Origin: Desulfobacteria bacterium
Lineage (GTDB): Bacteria; Desulfobacterota; Desulfobacteria; Desulfobacterales; C00003060
Length of the DNA stretch: 35,767 bases
Reading direction: 5' to 3'
NCBI GenBank assembly: GCA_030145395.1
Contig: JAQYVR010000253.1
Location: 1 to 35,767 of the forward strand
Positions within the stretch are counted from its first letter, which is position 1. Each line of letters starts with the position of its first letter. Shown in pieces: positions 24,542 through 33,079 of this stretch. A program made the position numbers and the translations under genes. The notes below the pieces were generated by a model, which was not told the origin of the DNA, searched no databases, and was given only the letters and a program-made list of their open reading frames with translations.

Positions 24542-24832
24542 TTAGCGAAAGGGCCCCTCGTCGTAAAGCCCCTTTCGTTTTTGAAAGTATCTCGAAGCGG
24601 CCAGCACAGCAACAAAGTTCAGCATGGCATATGCCAGAGCGATGTCCACGAACATGTCAACCCGGTGGTAAAGGAGGCCGATCAAGATCAGCACGACAGT
24701 CGTCTTGCTTCCAATGGCGTTGACAGAGATCATGCGGTCTACGACCGTTGGCCCAAAAACCCCACGATACAAGGAAAGTAGCATCAAGAAAGCCAGGTAC
24801 AAGCTGCTATACAAAAAGATGTGATCCATCAT
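24542..24832 (-). CDS. mrpF: Mrp antiporter subunit F (set B)
   Basis: 96 aa, three helices. YRGVFGPTVVDRMISVNAIG and RVDMFVDIALAYAMLNF are the MrpF signatures. Two ATGs stand in tandem; the second, with GAGG four bases upstream, may be used. It overlaps MrpE by four bases. The C-terminus (KRKGLYDEGPFR) is longer than in set A. Confidence 0.92.
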   Translation of the reverse strand: MMDHIFLYSSLYLAFLMLLSLYRGVFGPTVVDRMISVNAIGSKTTVVLILIGLLYHRVDMFVDIALAYAMLNFVAVLAASRYFQKRKGLYDEGPFR

Positions 24833-25422
24833 TCCTCGCCAAATGCTTTCGCAATCCTCTGTTCCATCTCGCCCGGCAGGGGGTCACCGGACGCCTTATC
24901 AATGGCATGAACCTTAAAATCTCCATCGAGAGAAACAGAAACCGTAATCGTCCCAGGTGTAAGAGTAATTGAATTGGCAAAAGTGACCAGGGCTAAGTCG
25001 CTCTTCAATTTGCTCCGAAACTTCACAATCTTCGGGTCAATCATATCCATCCCCCTGGGATGAAGAACGAGTTTCATGACATGAAGATTCGCCTTCGTGA
25101 TTTCGACCATAAGCCACGGGATATATGTTGCAAAACGAACCCACTTGCTCAACAGCCCGGCTGGCTTCGGGGAACTGAACAAGAAATCGGAGGAAAAATA
25201 GGCAACAAGCGCGCAGGAAATAACCCCCAGGCTCATGTGAAAGGCATCAAACTTCCCGGACAGGAGGACCCAGGTGCCACACATGATAATGAAGGTAAGG
25301 ATAAAAGGATAGAAGAAGAGTCTTCTGTTTCGGGGAGGTCCTGCTGATGAACCGACTTCATCGCTGTTCATGGAGTGTCCGCGGTCCATACTCTCCATGG
25401 TCTGTTCATTATCTTGAGCCAT
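24829..25422 (-). CDS. mrpE: Mrp antiporter subunit E (first gene of set B)
   Basis: 197 aa. A short soluble N-terminus (1-33) with several Met and acidic residues precedes two helices and the MnhE soluble domain: VLLSGKFDAFHMSLGV, then VTFANSITLTPGTITVSV. Met at residues 9, 12 and 18 leaves the exact start open. It opens the set B gene group; 831 bases upstream are non-coding. Peripheral subunit of the antiporter. Confidence 0.92.
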   Translation of the reverse strand: MAQDNEQTMESMDRGHSMNSDEVGSSAGPPRNRRLFFYPFILTFIIMCGTWVLLSGKFDAFHMSLGVISCALVAYFSSDFLFSSPKPAGLLSKWVRFATYIPWLMVEITKANLHVMKLVLHPRGMDMIDPKIVKFRSKLKSDLALVTFANSITLTPGTITVSVSLDGDFKVHAIDKASGDPLPGEMEQRIAKAFGEE

Positions 25423-26253
25423 GATTTGAGTATCCTGCTATTCTATCGTCTATCATAAATGAGGATTCGAATGATAAAGACGACTCGAACCCCGATTGAC
25501 ATGCTTAAATGGATATCTCCCAAGAGAGAGGGTTCCTTACAAATGGTGTCCCCTTTAGTATTCTCTGCTAAAATTGTCAAGAATTTTTTCCGAGTCCCGC
25601 CACCTTGGTGGCTTCGGTCAACAGAATCAGTGAGACCTAATTCCTGGCGACCTCACGGGGTTCGGGCTCCCGGCCCGGACAAGTCAGGGTGAGGAATTAT
25701 TCCATTTTTTGTATCCGCCTCTCGCGGGCCGTAGTCCCGATGGATTGGGACATGAAATGCGCTCGCTGTCGCAGTTCAACACACAGTTCTTTTAACAACT
25801 GGCCATGACAGGTAGCAAGGCGTTCAATACGGGGGCTTTGGGACCTATGCTCGGATCATTTGCCTCAAATTTGCAGAATAATCATTTGATGAGGCATTGT
25901 GCGATCCACGCAAGAGGGACGCCAGGTAAGAGCAAGGTGCTTGCACCTTAATTGAGCGTGAACAAAATGAAGAAACATTGGATCACATTGAAAACAAACC
26001 ACATCCTTATCTCTATTTAGAATTTTGTATCTCTTCTATCCGTGGAATATGATTTTTCTTTTGGATCTTCATTTTGTTTACCCTTTGGGAAAGCCCGCCA
26101 CCAGAGGCGGACAAGCCTATGATACCCCATCTCCCCGCTGGTGCGGGATCTGATGACCTGCGTTGTCAAGGGTTCGCAGTAGCTAACTACGGCTTCACCC
26201 TTGACGCCTCGGATCTGGAGCATCCTCGACTTTCGCTCAATTAAGGTTGCACA
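25423..26253. other. 831-bp non-coding region upstream of set B
   Basis: No gene is supportable; the only frame over 60 codons (26017-26223, minus) overlaps hairpins and is unlike any family. Visible structure: TTGACA on the minus strand (about 25580) as a possible -35 for set B, without a good -10; hairpins GCCACC/GGTGGC (25599-25612), AAGGTGC/GCACCTT (25934-25949) and a larger one at 26166-26204. No sigma-54 site like that of set A was found. Confidence 0.5.
26166..26204. repeat. 39-base hairpin downstream of the EI24 gene
   Basis: TCAAGGGT (26166) pairs with ACCCTTGA (to 26204), and an inner GTAG...CTAC extends the stem around CTAA. It is 50 bases past the stop at 26254 and has no T-run, so it may be a 3'-end stabiliser or a REP-like unit. 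Confidence 0.4.
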
Positions 26254-27027
26254 TCATACCGCGCCGGAATCTCCCGGTTCTGAAACAATGTTCGAGGGCT
26301 CTTTGATTCTGTCATAGTAGAGTTTGGTAGAGCCTATGATGGCAAACGGCATAATGGTTAGACCCAAAAAGGGGATTAGAAGAGGGCATCCAAACCCCAA
26401 CAGAATAAACTTGTACCGCCATACCGCCTTCATCCGATCTTTGAGGAGAGGAGAGTCCCTCGAAAGAGAGAAGTCTGTATAATCCCAGGCGATAAAGATC
26501 GCAGCGACAATAAAGCTTAATACCGGACCCACCACAGGGATAAGGAAGAGTGGCAGTGGGATAACCAACATCAGCAGAGCTTTCTTCACTTCCTCTTTCA
26601 TGACTGTCAGCACTCCCTTTCTATGAGAGGCTGCCTGTTCCGGGCTGGCGGTTCGGTGATACATTTTCTCGTACTTTGTACTAATGTAGTCATAAATCGG
26701 TGAGGATAGAACGTTAGAGAATACGATGAATGTATAAAACATAACAACGAGGAATATCAGGTAAAGAAGAAACTTGACGACGTGTATATAGGTCCAGTAG
26801 AGCCACCCAAGCAGCGTTGAGGATCCGCCAGCCTCAACGTGCCAGATCATACGGAGCATATCATCTGCATGGAGGATGAACATGTAAAAGGCAAAGATAT
26901 AAAGCGCCAGTGTGAAGAGAAAAGGGAGGACGGAGAGTATCAGGAAGGAACGGTGACTGAAGCCGAAACGGATTCCCCTGACATGAAATCTCCAGCCTTC
27001 AGCGAAGGCCTTAAGAGGTTCAAACAT
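26254..27027 (-). CDS. EI24/CysZ-like membrane protein
   Basis: 257 aa, about four to five membrane segments (28-52, 85-110, 150-180, 205-235) with long amphipathic parts, as in EI24-domain and CysZ proteins. SSPIYDYISTKYEKMYH after helix 2 and FIAWDYTDFSLSR are typical of that family. CysZ is a sulfate permease in some bacteria; many EI24 proteins have no known role, so substrate is not assigned. It lies about 280 bases after the HU gene. Confidence 0.82.
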   Translation of the reverse strand: MFEPLKAFAEGWRFHVRGIRFGFSHRSFLILSVLPFLFTLALYIFAFYMFILHADDMLRMIWHVEAGGSSTLLGWLYWTYIHVVKFLLYLIFLVVMFYTFIVFSNVLSSPIYDYISTKYEKMYHRTASPEQAASHRKGVLTVMKEEVKKALLMLVIPLPLFLIPVVGPVLSFIVAAIFIAWDYTDFSLSRDSPLLKDRMKAVWRYKFILLGFGCPLLIPFLGLTIMPFAIIGSTKLYYDRIKEPSNIVSEPGDSGAV

Positions 27028-27307
27028 GCGCGACTCCCGGATGTGTATTGTGGATGGCCAAGTTAGGCAAGTTTGTCGGACAAGTCAAGGGCGTTGGTTC
27101 CCTCTATATGTATGCAAACGGAAAGCAGCGTCAAAGAGAAGGTTGCTGAAAGGGAGGTACATGCCCGAGCGGGAAAAGGTGGCCGGGTTCACCAATATTG
27201 CAGGACAGGATGTTGCAGTCACGTCAGCGGTAGTTATGGATGGCAAAGTAAGGCGTGTGGCTCAGTGCCAACGGGTGGTCCGCAAAGAGGTTGCGCGCAT
27301 CCCCCAG

Positions 27308-27595
27308 TCAGAGGGGCTTAAGATCATCAACTCTTTCTCTCAGTTCCCTGCCACACTTGAAAAAGGGGAGTTTCTTCGGCGTCACCTGGATAGCTTCCCC
27401 AGTCTTTGGGTTTCTACCGATATATGCCTTGTATGTCTTTACATGGAAGGAGCAAAGTCCGCGTACCTCAACTCTGTCCCCACGGGCAAGGGCATCGGCC
27501 ATTTGATCAAAGAATAGCTCTACTACCTGTTCGGCCTTGACTCTGCTGAGATCAGTTTCTTTCCTCAAAGCCTCCACCAGTTCTGCCTTGTTCAT
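27308..27595 (-). CDS. HU/IHF-family DNA-binding protein
   Basis: 95 aa, the full family length. MNKAELVEALRKETDLS helix pair, RGLCSFHVKTYKAYIGRNP and the proline-tipped arm GRNPKTGEAIQV are diagnostic; TPKKLPFFKCGRELRERV closes the domain. Whether HU or IHF subunit cannot be fixed by eye. It binds and bends DNA, and could assist sigma-54 enhancer looping (inference). Start by ATG, GGAG nearby. Confidence 0.93.
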   Translation of the reverse strand: MNKAELVEALRKETDLSRVKAEQVVELFFDQMADALARGDRVEVRGLCSFHVKTYKAYIGRNPKTGEAIQVTPKKLPFFKCGRELRERVDDLKPL

Positions 27596-27965
27596 TGCTC
27601 CTTTCTCCTCTTTCCAGGTCCGAAGATTGACGGCTTCGTAAGAAGTCCATCTGCGGCGTTCCGGTTGTCTGCAAGCAGACTTAGATCAAAGGCACTGACG
27701 TGCCTGCTTGGTTTCACGGCCTCGGCCGGCAACCAAAGCCACCTGCTTCGCAGGTTGCTGTCTATGCATCTTTCGTCATTGCGACGTACGATAAGTACGC
27801 CTCACTCCTCAAGATTCGCGCGCCTTGCATCTGGAGCTTTCTACTATGCCGCCCATTTGATAGCTTTTTGCGAGTCTGTCAAGATTGAGTTTATGTTATT
27901 AACACTTTGTAGCAGGTATCATTCGATTAATCAAGTGATTAGAAAAAGTGGGGGGTAGTGCGTTT
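27596..27965. other. 370-bp non-coding region holding a repeat
   Basis: No gene seen. The dispersed repeat occupies 27629-27853. The rest (27854-27965) is AT-rich and holds the 3' end of the preceding transcript, with AAAAA in the plus strand near 27940. Confidence 0.5.
27629..27853 (+). repeat. Dispersed repeat family 2, copy 1
   Basis: It opens with GACGGCTTCGTAAGAAGTCC and closes with a loosely inverted end (GGAGCTTTCTACTATGCCGCC). The first 35 bases recur at 35733-35767 with two differences. Inside are the hairpin ACCTGC/GCAGGT and the near-palindrome CGTACGATAAGTACG. No ORF inside; a short non-autonomous element is likely. Confidence 0.6.
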
Positions 27966-28574
27966 TTAGAGTTCATCGTGACCAGCTTTCAAGTGTTCCA
28001 GGACTTCGTCGAAGACTTTTTCTAGTCTCACGGATTGGTCAAAAATGATTCTTGTATATTGCCTCATCCTGTCCTGCGGGCAGTCTCTGCTGTGTGCGAG
28101 CCTGGCAAATCCGCCGATCGCCATGAGGGGATTTCTCAGTTCATGCATCAACTGAAGGGCAACTTTATTAGCAAAATCAAGCACTTGCTTGTGTTTCTGG
28201 GCCTCATAAAGCCGTCTCTTTTCTATAAGACGAGACAGACACATGGTAATGTCTAAACGTTTGAATGCCTTTCTCACAAAATCGTAGGCTCCGACCTTGA
28301 TGGCCTGAACTGCCTTGTCATAATCTCTGCCTCCCGTGATCAACACAACATCCGACTCGGGATACCTTTCCTTAAAGCGTTTAGAGAATTCAAGCCCGTC
28401 CATGTTCGGTAAGCCGATATCCACAAAGGCAAAATCGTAATGGGTGCCATTCATGGACGTGAGAGCCTTCAGCGGATCCAGAAAAACGTCATGGGCAACA
28501 TCCGATTCTTCCATAATCGAAGCAATGAACTCACAAACCCTGCTGTCATCATCCAAAACAAGGGCCTTCATCAC
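27966..28574 (-). CDS. Receiver fused to a DHp domain, no ATPase domain
   Basis: 202 aa. The receiver (1-115) has D8-D10, D52 in FVDIGLPNMDG, T80 and K102 (RKAF, where KPF is usual). A helix leads to a HisKA-like DHp region (130-198) with H144 in LMHELRNPLMAIGGFARL. The frame stops after the second DHp helix, and no HATPase domain follows before the repeat at 27853. It may act as a phosphotransfer protein, or be a kinase truncated in the past. Starts with two tandem ATGs; 44 bases after a small unknown gene. Confidence 0.88.
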   Translation of the reverse strand: MMKALVLDDDSRVCEFIASIMEESDVAHDVFLDPLKALTSMNGTHYDFAFVDIGLPNMDGLEFSKRFKERYPESDVVLITGGRDYDKAVQAIKVGAYDFVRKAFKRLDITMCLSRLIEKRRLYEAQKHKQVLDFANKVALQLMHELRNPLMAIGGFARLAHSRDCPQDRMRQYTRIIFDQSVRLEKVFDEVLEHLKAGHDEL

Positions 28575-28618
28575 AACCTCTTTCCGAGAGTTTTCCGGCG
28601 GCCAACTCTTTACTGCAT

Positions 28619-28939
28619 CTAATTCAGATGTTCTTTATAGGGGCCGGTACCAAGTTCATGGACCCCTTCCCCGTCCAACTTCAACAGCCTCCAGGAAATG
28701 CCTTGCTCTTCCTCGATCTGTTTGCAGCGACTCATCAAATACGAAAGAGAGTTCGGTCTGTGCCCCACATGGTTTGGCGCAAACATCATTTGATTGTCAC
28801 CGTATATGCCGCGCATAATGACTTCACTAAAAGTGCCATCACCGACCGGTACACTGAAAGCCGCCACGTAGAACTCTTCCACCCGATTGCTTTTAGGCCT
28901 GATTTGGGTTGTCTTTGGTTCCTCACGTAAATTCAGCAT
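28619..28939 (-). CDS. Hypothetical protein
   Basis: 106 aa, soluble, no recognised domain. It begins with a Glu/Arg/Lys-rich stretch, then EEFYVAAFSVPVGDGTF and RGIYGDNQMMFAPNHVGHR, and ends WRLLKLDGEGVHELGTGPY. It is 44 bases ahead of the receiver-DHp gene on the same strand. The ribosome site is weak, and an antisense frame covers the same place, so it is moderately supported. Confidence 0.5.
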   Translation of the reverse strand: MLNLREEPKTTQIRPKSNRVEEFYVAAFSVPVGDGTFSEVIMRGIYGDNQMMFAPNHVGHRPNSLSYLMSRCKQIEEEQGISWRLLKLDGEGVHELGTGPYKEHLN

Positions 28940-29459
28940 CTTTAGGCACCCCGCGTATCCTCGCCTGACGAGGAAATGATTTAATAGATAGATCTTAGTT
29001 TAGCTTAACATGCAAGTCTGGTGCCAAGATTGGAGAGGGGTAACATGCTGAAATGTCCGTATATTTTAAGCCAGAGGGCACGGAGTCAAGAAAATGACAA
29101 CTATATGCGATAAAAAATGACACTTTTGTTGATCCTTGTCTTTCCATAAACGCATACTTGTTCGATTCTGCCCTGGTCCTACCTCTATGTTGAAGGTACC
29201 TGCAGTCCCGATAAAATCGGGACAGGGAATGTTCTGCCTGACGGCAGTGCTTCGCAGCGACTTTAAGGAATTTTACAATTTTTGAGTTCGCTTGCCGTGG
29301 CAATTCAGAGGTTTGTAGTGTCGTGTCCTAACAGTTCGCTCAAAGAATATGGTTAGCCATGAAGCCATTTTCTTTAGAGAAGACAGAAGCTACTATACGG
29401 AAGGATTGCTAACTATCTGTGCAGAAGATGTTTTGTCTTGGGTGAAGGGTCGGGTTCTT
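28940..29459. other. 520-bp non-coding region with small hairpins
   Basis: No convincing gene; a 102-codon minus frame (28995-29303) is judged spurious. Hairpins: CCTCG/CGAGG (about 28959-28975), GTCCCGAT/ATCGGGAC (29205-29223, perfect 8-bp stem) and CTGCC/GGCAG (about 29233-29246). These may mark a short dispersed element. Confidence 0.45.
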
Positions 29460-30731
29460 TCATGCCTTGGTCAGAGTCTCCTGTAGAAAGAGTGTCGCCA
29501 GGAAGGCAATGATTCCGCAGACGAAGAGAGCCAAGAAGGCCTCTTCGTATCCTGCAAGGGTGAAGGCACCCTCTATTCGGCCGTGGCGTTCCAGCAGGTA
29601 TCCCAACACAGGTTGAAAAACCGCCCCTCCGGCAAATGGGAAAAGGTTGACCAGGCCCGTGGATGTCCCGGCCATTTGCACAGGGAAAAGTTCCTTGGTC
29701 GTGGTAAAGCCGATGACCACAACAGCGCTGGAAAAGATGCCAAGACCTAAGCTTATCAAGTAAAGACCGAGCAGAGGGATTCCATCCGTGTAAAAGGCCA
29801 GAAGGGCAGTCAGGCAAAGCACGACAAAGCTGGAGAGTACCAGTACAGGTTTTCGTCCCTGAAAAACTCGGTTGGAGAGAAAGCCGAGAAGAGGGCTCCC
29901 CACGATCATGCCTATTGCTATCATGGACAGTATCTGTCCTGCTGTAGCCTTGCTGAGTCCATAGACCTGCATCAGGTAAGGCCCTCCCCAGAGCCCACCA
30001 AACGAGAAAAAGACCGCGCAGTCAAAAAAGAACCAGATAGCCACAGGCCAGAATCTGGGGTATGTGAGGACTTTTTTCATCCCTTCCACAAGCCCTATCG
30101 GTGGCGGCGGGGGCCCCGAGGGTTCGGAAGGGGATGGCCAGCCGAGATCCGCAGGCCGGTCCCGCACAAAGAGCCAGACCAGGATGGCAAGCAGCAGAGT
30201 AAGGATCCCCACGATTACAAAGGAGAGCCTCCAGCCCATCCAGTTGCTCATCAGCGCAAGGGGGGTGGCAGCCGTAAGGGATCCCAGACCGCCCATGGCC
30301 ATGAGTATGGCAGTCATGGTGACAAACTCCCTGATACGAAACCATTCTGCCAGCACCTTCATGGTGGGCACAAAGAGCATGGAGACACCCAGCCCGACCA
30401 GGGCGCGTCCGACAATAGCCCATAATAGAGATGGCGCAAAACCCAGCAGGAGAGAGCCGGCAAAGGCTATCGTGAAGAAAAGGGTAATGGTTCTCCGAGG
30501 ACCCCAGGAATCGGAAAGTAGGCCAGCGGGCAGCTGCATGAGTGCATAGGGATAGAAATATGCTGAGCCCAGAAGGCCAAGCAGCGCCCCCCCGGCATGG
30601 AGATCACGCATCATGTCCACAGCTACCACTGCCGGGCAGAGCCGGTGGAAATAGACCAGGATGTAACCAAAGGCTAGAATCCAAAAGATAAACCAGCGGT
30701 AGCGCAACGCTTTGCTCAAAAGATCGGGCAC
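29460..30731 (-). CDS. Major facilitator superfamily transporter
   Basis: 423 aa, 12 helices with a soluble loop at about 200-225 that holds five consecutive prolines (GPPPPP). The helix 2-3 loop motif is GLLSDSWGPRRT, the MFS motif A (G-x3-D-x2-G-R-[RK]). YRWFIFWILAFGYILVYFHR resembles organic-acid or sugar-phosphate type members. Starts with GTG at 30731, with AAAGGA eight bases upstream. Last gene of a four-gene group, 68 bases after the methyltransferase. Substrate unknown; export of the group's product is possible. Confidence 0.88.
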   Translation of the reverse strand: MPDLLSKALRYRWFIFWILAFGYILVYFHRLCPAVVAVDMMRDLHAGGALLGLLGSAYFYPYALMQLPAGLLSDSWGPRRTITLFFTIAFAGSLLLGFAPSLLWAIVGRALVGLGVSMLFVPTMKVLAEWFRIREFVTMTAILMAMGGLGSLTAATPLALMSNWMGWRLSFVIVGILTLLLAILVWLFVRDRPADLGWPSPSEPSGPPPPPIGLVEGMKKVLTYPRFWPVAIWFFFDCAVFFSFGGLWGGPYLMQVYGLSKATAGQILSMIAIGMIVGSPLLGFLSNRVFQGRKPVLVLSSFVVLCLTALLAFYTDGIPLLGLYLISLGLGIFSSAVVVIGFTTTKELFPVQMAGTSTGLVNLFPFAGGAVFQPVLGYLLERHGRIEGAFTLAGYEEAFLALFVCGIIAFLATLFLQETLTKA

Positions 30732-30799
30732 TGAAGTGTCCTTTCAGCTGTGATCGATGCTTGTGATGACGCGCAAAGGCATGTCTAACAAAGGTGACG

Positions 30800-31579
30800 T
30801 CAGGGCTTCTGGCCTACACCAAGCATGCGACGGTTCATGAAGCCATAATCGCCGGTGTGTTGGTGAGGGGAAAAGTCAGTGTGGACGTTAACTCGCCTAA
30901 ACCCTGTCTCGTCGAATAAGGCTCCAATGGTTTGCGACTCGTAAAGACGGATGGAGTAAGTACAGTCCCGAATCAAACCTTTTTCTTTGCTGACAACCAT
31001 TTCACGGGAATACAGGGTATTCTCTTCCAAATCGCGATCGCGGCAGACCACGATATCCGTGCCGATCTCATGCCAGGCGGCTGGACTGAACGAGTCCTTA
31101 ACTGCCGCTCCGTCGGTAATGTCAATCAGGAGCCAGCCACCCGGGCGCAGGAGGCGCTTTGCCTCGGTCAGGATTTGTCTGTCAGCAGCAGGCTCGGGGA
31201 TGTAGCCCAGGGAATTGCCCATTATGAGCACATGGTCAAAACTCTCATCAGGAAGTCCCGTACTTCTCGCGTCACCCTGTATGAAGTTCATACGATAATT
31301 GAACTCGGTGGCGCAGGTTCTGGCGTAGTCGATTAGATACTGTGAATAGTCGAATAGAGTGCAATTGGTTATCCCCCGAGCGCATAATGCTAGGCTATGA
31401 CGGCCGTGGCCGCCGCAGAGATCCAGAATCTTATGCTCGGGATGGATCGGGAGTAGTTCACAGATGAGGTCCACCTCACGACGGGTGATGTCTTCGTCGC
31501 AGACGGAACGTGCGTCGGTGAGGAGATAGACGTCATCAAACATCGTTTTCCACCAGTCAGAGTCCGCCTTGATACTCAT
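30800..31579 (-). CDS. Class I SAM-dependent methyltransferase
   Basis: 259 aa, soluble. Motif I ILDLCGGHGRHSLAL (about 51-65), acidic tip LFDYSQYLIDYAR, post-I FIQGDARSTGLPDESFDHV and RLLRPGGWLLIDI are typical of the seven-strand fold. It overlaps the ATP-grasp gene by four bases (ATGA), so the two are translated together. The target is not evident; a small molecule or peptide made by the ligase is an inference. Confidence 0.9.
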   Translation of the reverse strand: MSIKADSDWWKTMFDDVYLLTDARSVCDEDITRREVDLICELLPIHPEHKILDLCGGHGRHSLALCARGITNCTLFDYSQYLIDYARTCATEFNYRMNFIQGDARSTGLPDESFDHVLIMGNSLGYIPEPAADRQILTEAKRLLRPGGWLLIDITDGAAVKDSFSPAAWHEIGTDIVVCRDRDLEENTLYSREMVVSKEKGLIRDCTYSIRLYESQTIGALFDETGFRRVNVHTDFSPHQHTGDYGFMNRRMLGVGQKP

Positions 31580-32967
31580 GGTGCCTCCCCAGGGGGCATA
31601 AAACTAAACAGCCCGTCTGAGGCCAGTATGGCCGGCGACCCCCCCCAGGGCTGCGAACGCGCGATTTCGAGCTCTTCTTGCTCGATCATGACAATGTCAT
31701 CCAGCTCGCCTGACAGCCACATTCTTTCCAGGGTCAGGCAGTCCGACCACATGGCAGTGCAATATTGCTTAAGGGCTTCGAGTTGTTGCATAGTGACCAC
31801 TCTGGGTCTCAAAGCGATCTTGATCGGACCAAGCAAGTAGGTGAACTTGTGCTCCAAGGCCATTCCTTTTTGTATTTCGACAACTTGTGACAGGTCTCCG
31901 TAGGGTATGCTCAAGATGGCCTCATTGACACGATCCACCGCATCTCGCACACTCATGTCCGAGCGAAGCACGGCCAGGGGCTGCACACCGCCGCCACTTC
32001 CCACGTTTGTCGGCACCCCGCCAAACCGGCTCAAGAACCCGAACAGGCCCTTGGGCCCCATCAAGCAGCGGAAATCTGTCTGGCAGCGTTCTAAAGAGAC
32101 GCCTTCTTTTTCGGGATTCAATGTGGGAATATCCTCGCCCCATAATTCCAGGGGGATCTTTTCCTGGACGATGTAGTTTCCCTCCTTAAGGGCTAGAGTT
32201 ACGGCTTCATCAGCATCTTTGTTGACTTGCCCGACCCGCACCCCCTTACCGGAATAACCTCTTTCAGGCTTGAGGACCAGGTGGTCCCAGTGAGAGCGGG
32301 TCCACTCGATCAGATCGTCGATCTTTTCGTCCTTAGGTCCACTGGTTCGGCGCTGATAGAACTGTCGTGTCCAGGGGGTTCGCTGGACGATATCGGTGTG
32401 GAACCTTTTGTGACGGGGGCCCGTGATAACTTCAAACATGCTCTTGACGTTGATGGGTTCAGTCCCCCGGGGATTGATGACCCGTTTTTCTCGAACAGCC
32501 TTCAAAAGGGGGGTCAGGTCGTGCTTGCGATGCAGGTCCAACAGCACGTCCGTATTAAAATCGACAAAAATTACCGAAACGGCTTGACCTTGCCAGCTTA
32601 CCCGTTCATCTTTCAATTCCAGTTCGTGAGGAGCCATCAACGCCCCTGAGATGCCATCAATGGTGCCAAGGCGTTCGGCCAGGTTCCTGTTTTCCGTCAC
32701 GCTTTCCAAGGTCTCTTCTTCAGCCACCACTGCAATCAGCCCGGGGTTGCTTCCCTCGCGAGTTCGGTGTGCTTCAACCAGCATCTCCACAAATCCATAC
32801 ACCGGAAACAACAACGGGTGATCAAAATCGAGGTCGACGGCAATCGGGCGAATTTCATTCAGCTTTTGCCAAACGGCCTTGCCGATGATTTGGGTGATGC
32901 GCTGGTAGTCCCATCCGCCCGGGCTACCAAGATTCCATTCAGAGTGATATCCGAGAAAATCTTTCAA
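31576..32967 (-). CDS. ATP-grasp-like ligase, circularly permuted type
   Basis: 463 aa from the TTG at 32967, with AGGAGG eight bases upstream. The C-terminal half resembles ATP-grasp ligases: VINPRGTEPINVKSMFEVIT (163-182), VLKPERGYSGKGVRVG (231-246) as the nucleotide-binding loop with Lys, NYIVQEKI (264-271) and DFRCLMGPKGL. GGVPTNVGSGGGVQPL (316-331) follows as a late loop. The N-terminal 160 residues may be the acceptor side. It resembles glutathionylspermidine-synthase-like and other peptide-bond-forming enzymes, but no family is certain. Expected reaction: ATP-dependent joining of a carboxylate to an amine. Starts 112 bases after the DUF885 gene. Confidence 0.8.
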   Translation of the reverse strand: MKDFLGYHSEWNLGSPGGWDYQRITQIIGKAVWQKLNEIRPIAVDLDFDHPLLFPVYGFVEMLVEAHRTREGSNPGLIAVVAEEETLESVTENRNLAERLGTIDGISGALMAPHELELKDERVSWQGQAVSVIFVDFNTDVLLDLHRKHDLTPLLKAVREKRVINPRGTEPINVKSMFEVITGPRHKRFHTDIVQRTPWTRQFYQRRTSGPKDEKIDDLIEWTRSHWDHLVLKPERGYSGKGVRVGQVNKDADEAVTLALKEGNYIVQEKIPLELWGEDIPTLNPEKEGVSLERCQTDFRCLMGPKGLFGFLSRFGGVPTNVGSGGGVQPLAVLRSDMSVRDAVDRVNEAILSIPYGDLSQVVEIQKGMALEHKFTYLLGPIKIALRPRVVTMQQLEALKQYCTAMWSDCLTLERMWLSGELDDIVMIEQEELEIARSQPWGGSPAILASDGLFSFMPPGEAP

Positions 32968-33079
32968 TGCTTGCCTCCTATCTCATCTGTTGCAGCTTCT
33001 TACGAATTCAGGGATTAAGGGATATGCGATATGGGATAGAAAATCGCCCACGCCCATGGCACATCCGGCATCCAGGCCT

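Noticed and set aside
2749-25422. Respiratory complex I or membrane-bound hydrogenase
   Set aside because: No NuoB/C/D/I-like or hydrogenase large or small subunit is present; MrpB, E, F and G point to an antiporter.
26017-26223. 68-codon minus frame upstream of set B
   Set aside because: Covers the 26166-26204 hairpin, composition unlike neighbours, no recognisable domain.
27026-27517. 163-codon plus-strand frame over the HU gene 3' end and the EI24-HU gap
   Set aside because: It runs antisense to HU, lacks a family match and a good ribosome site, and its second half is plainly the complement of HU codons.
28995-29303. 102-codon minus frame
   Set aside because: Crosses two perfect hairpins, has an unusual composition and no ribosome site.
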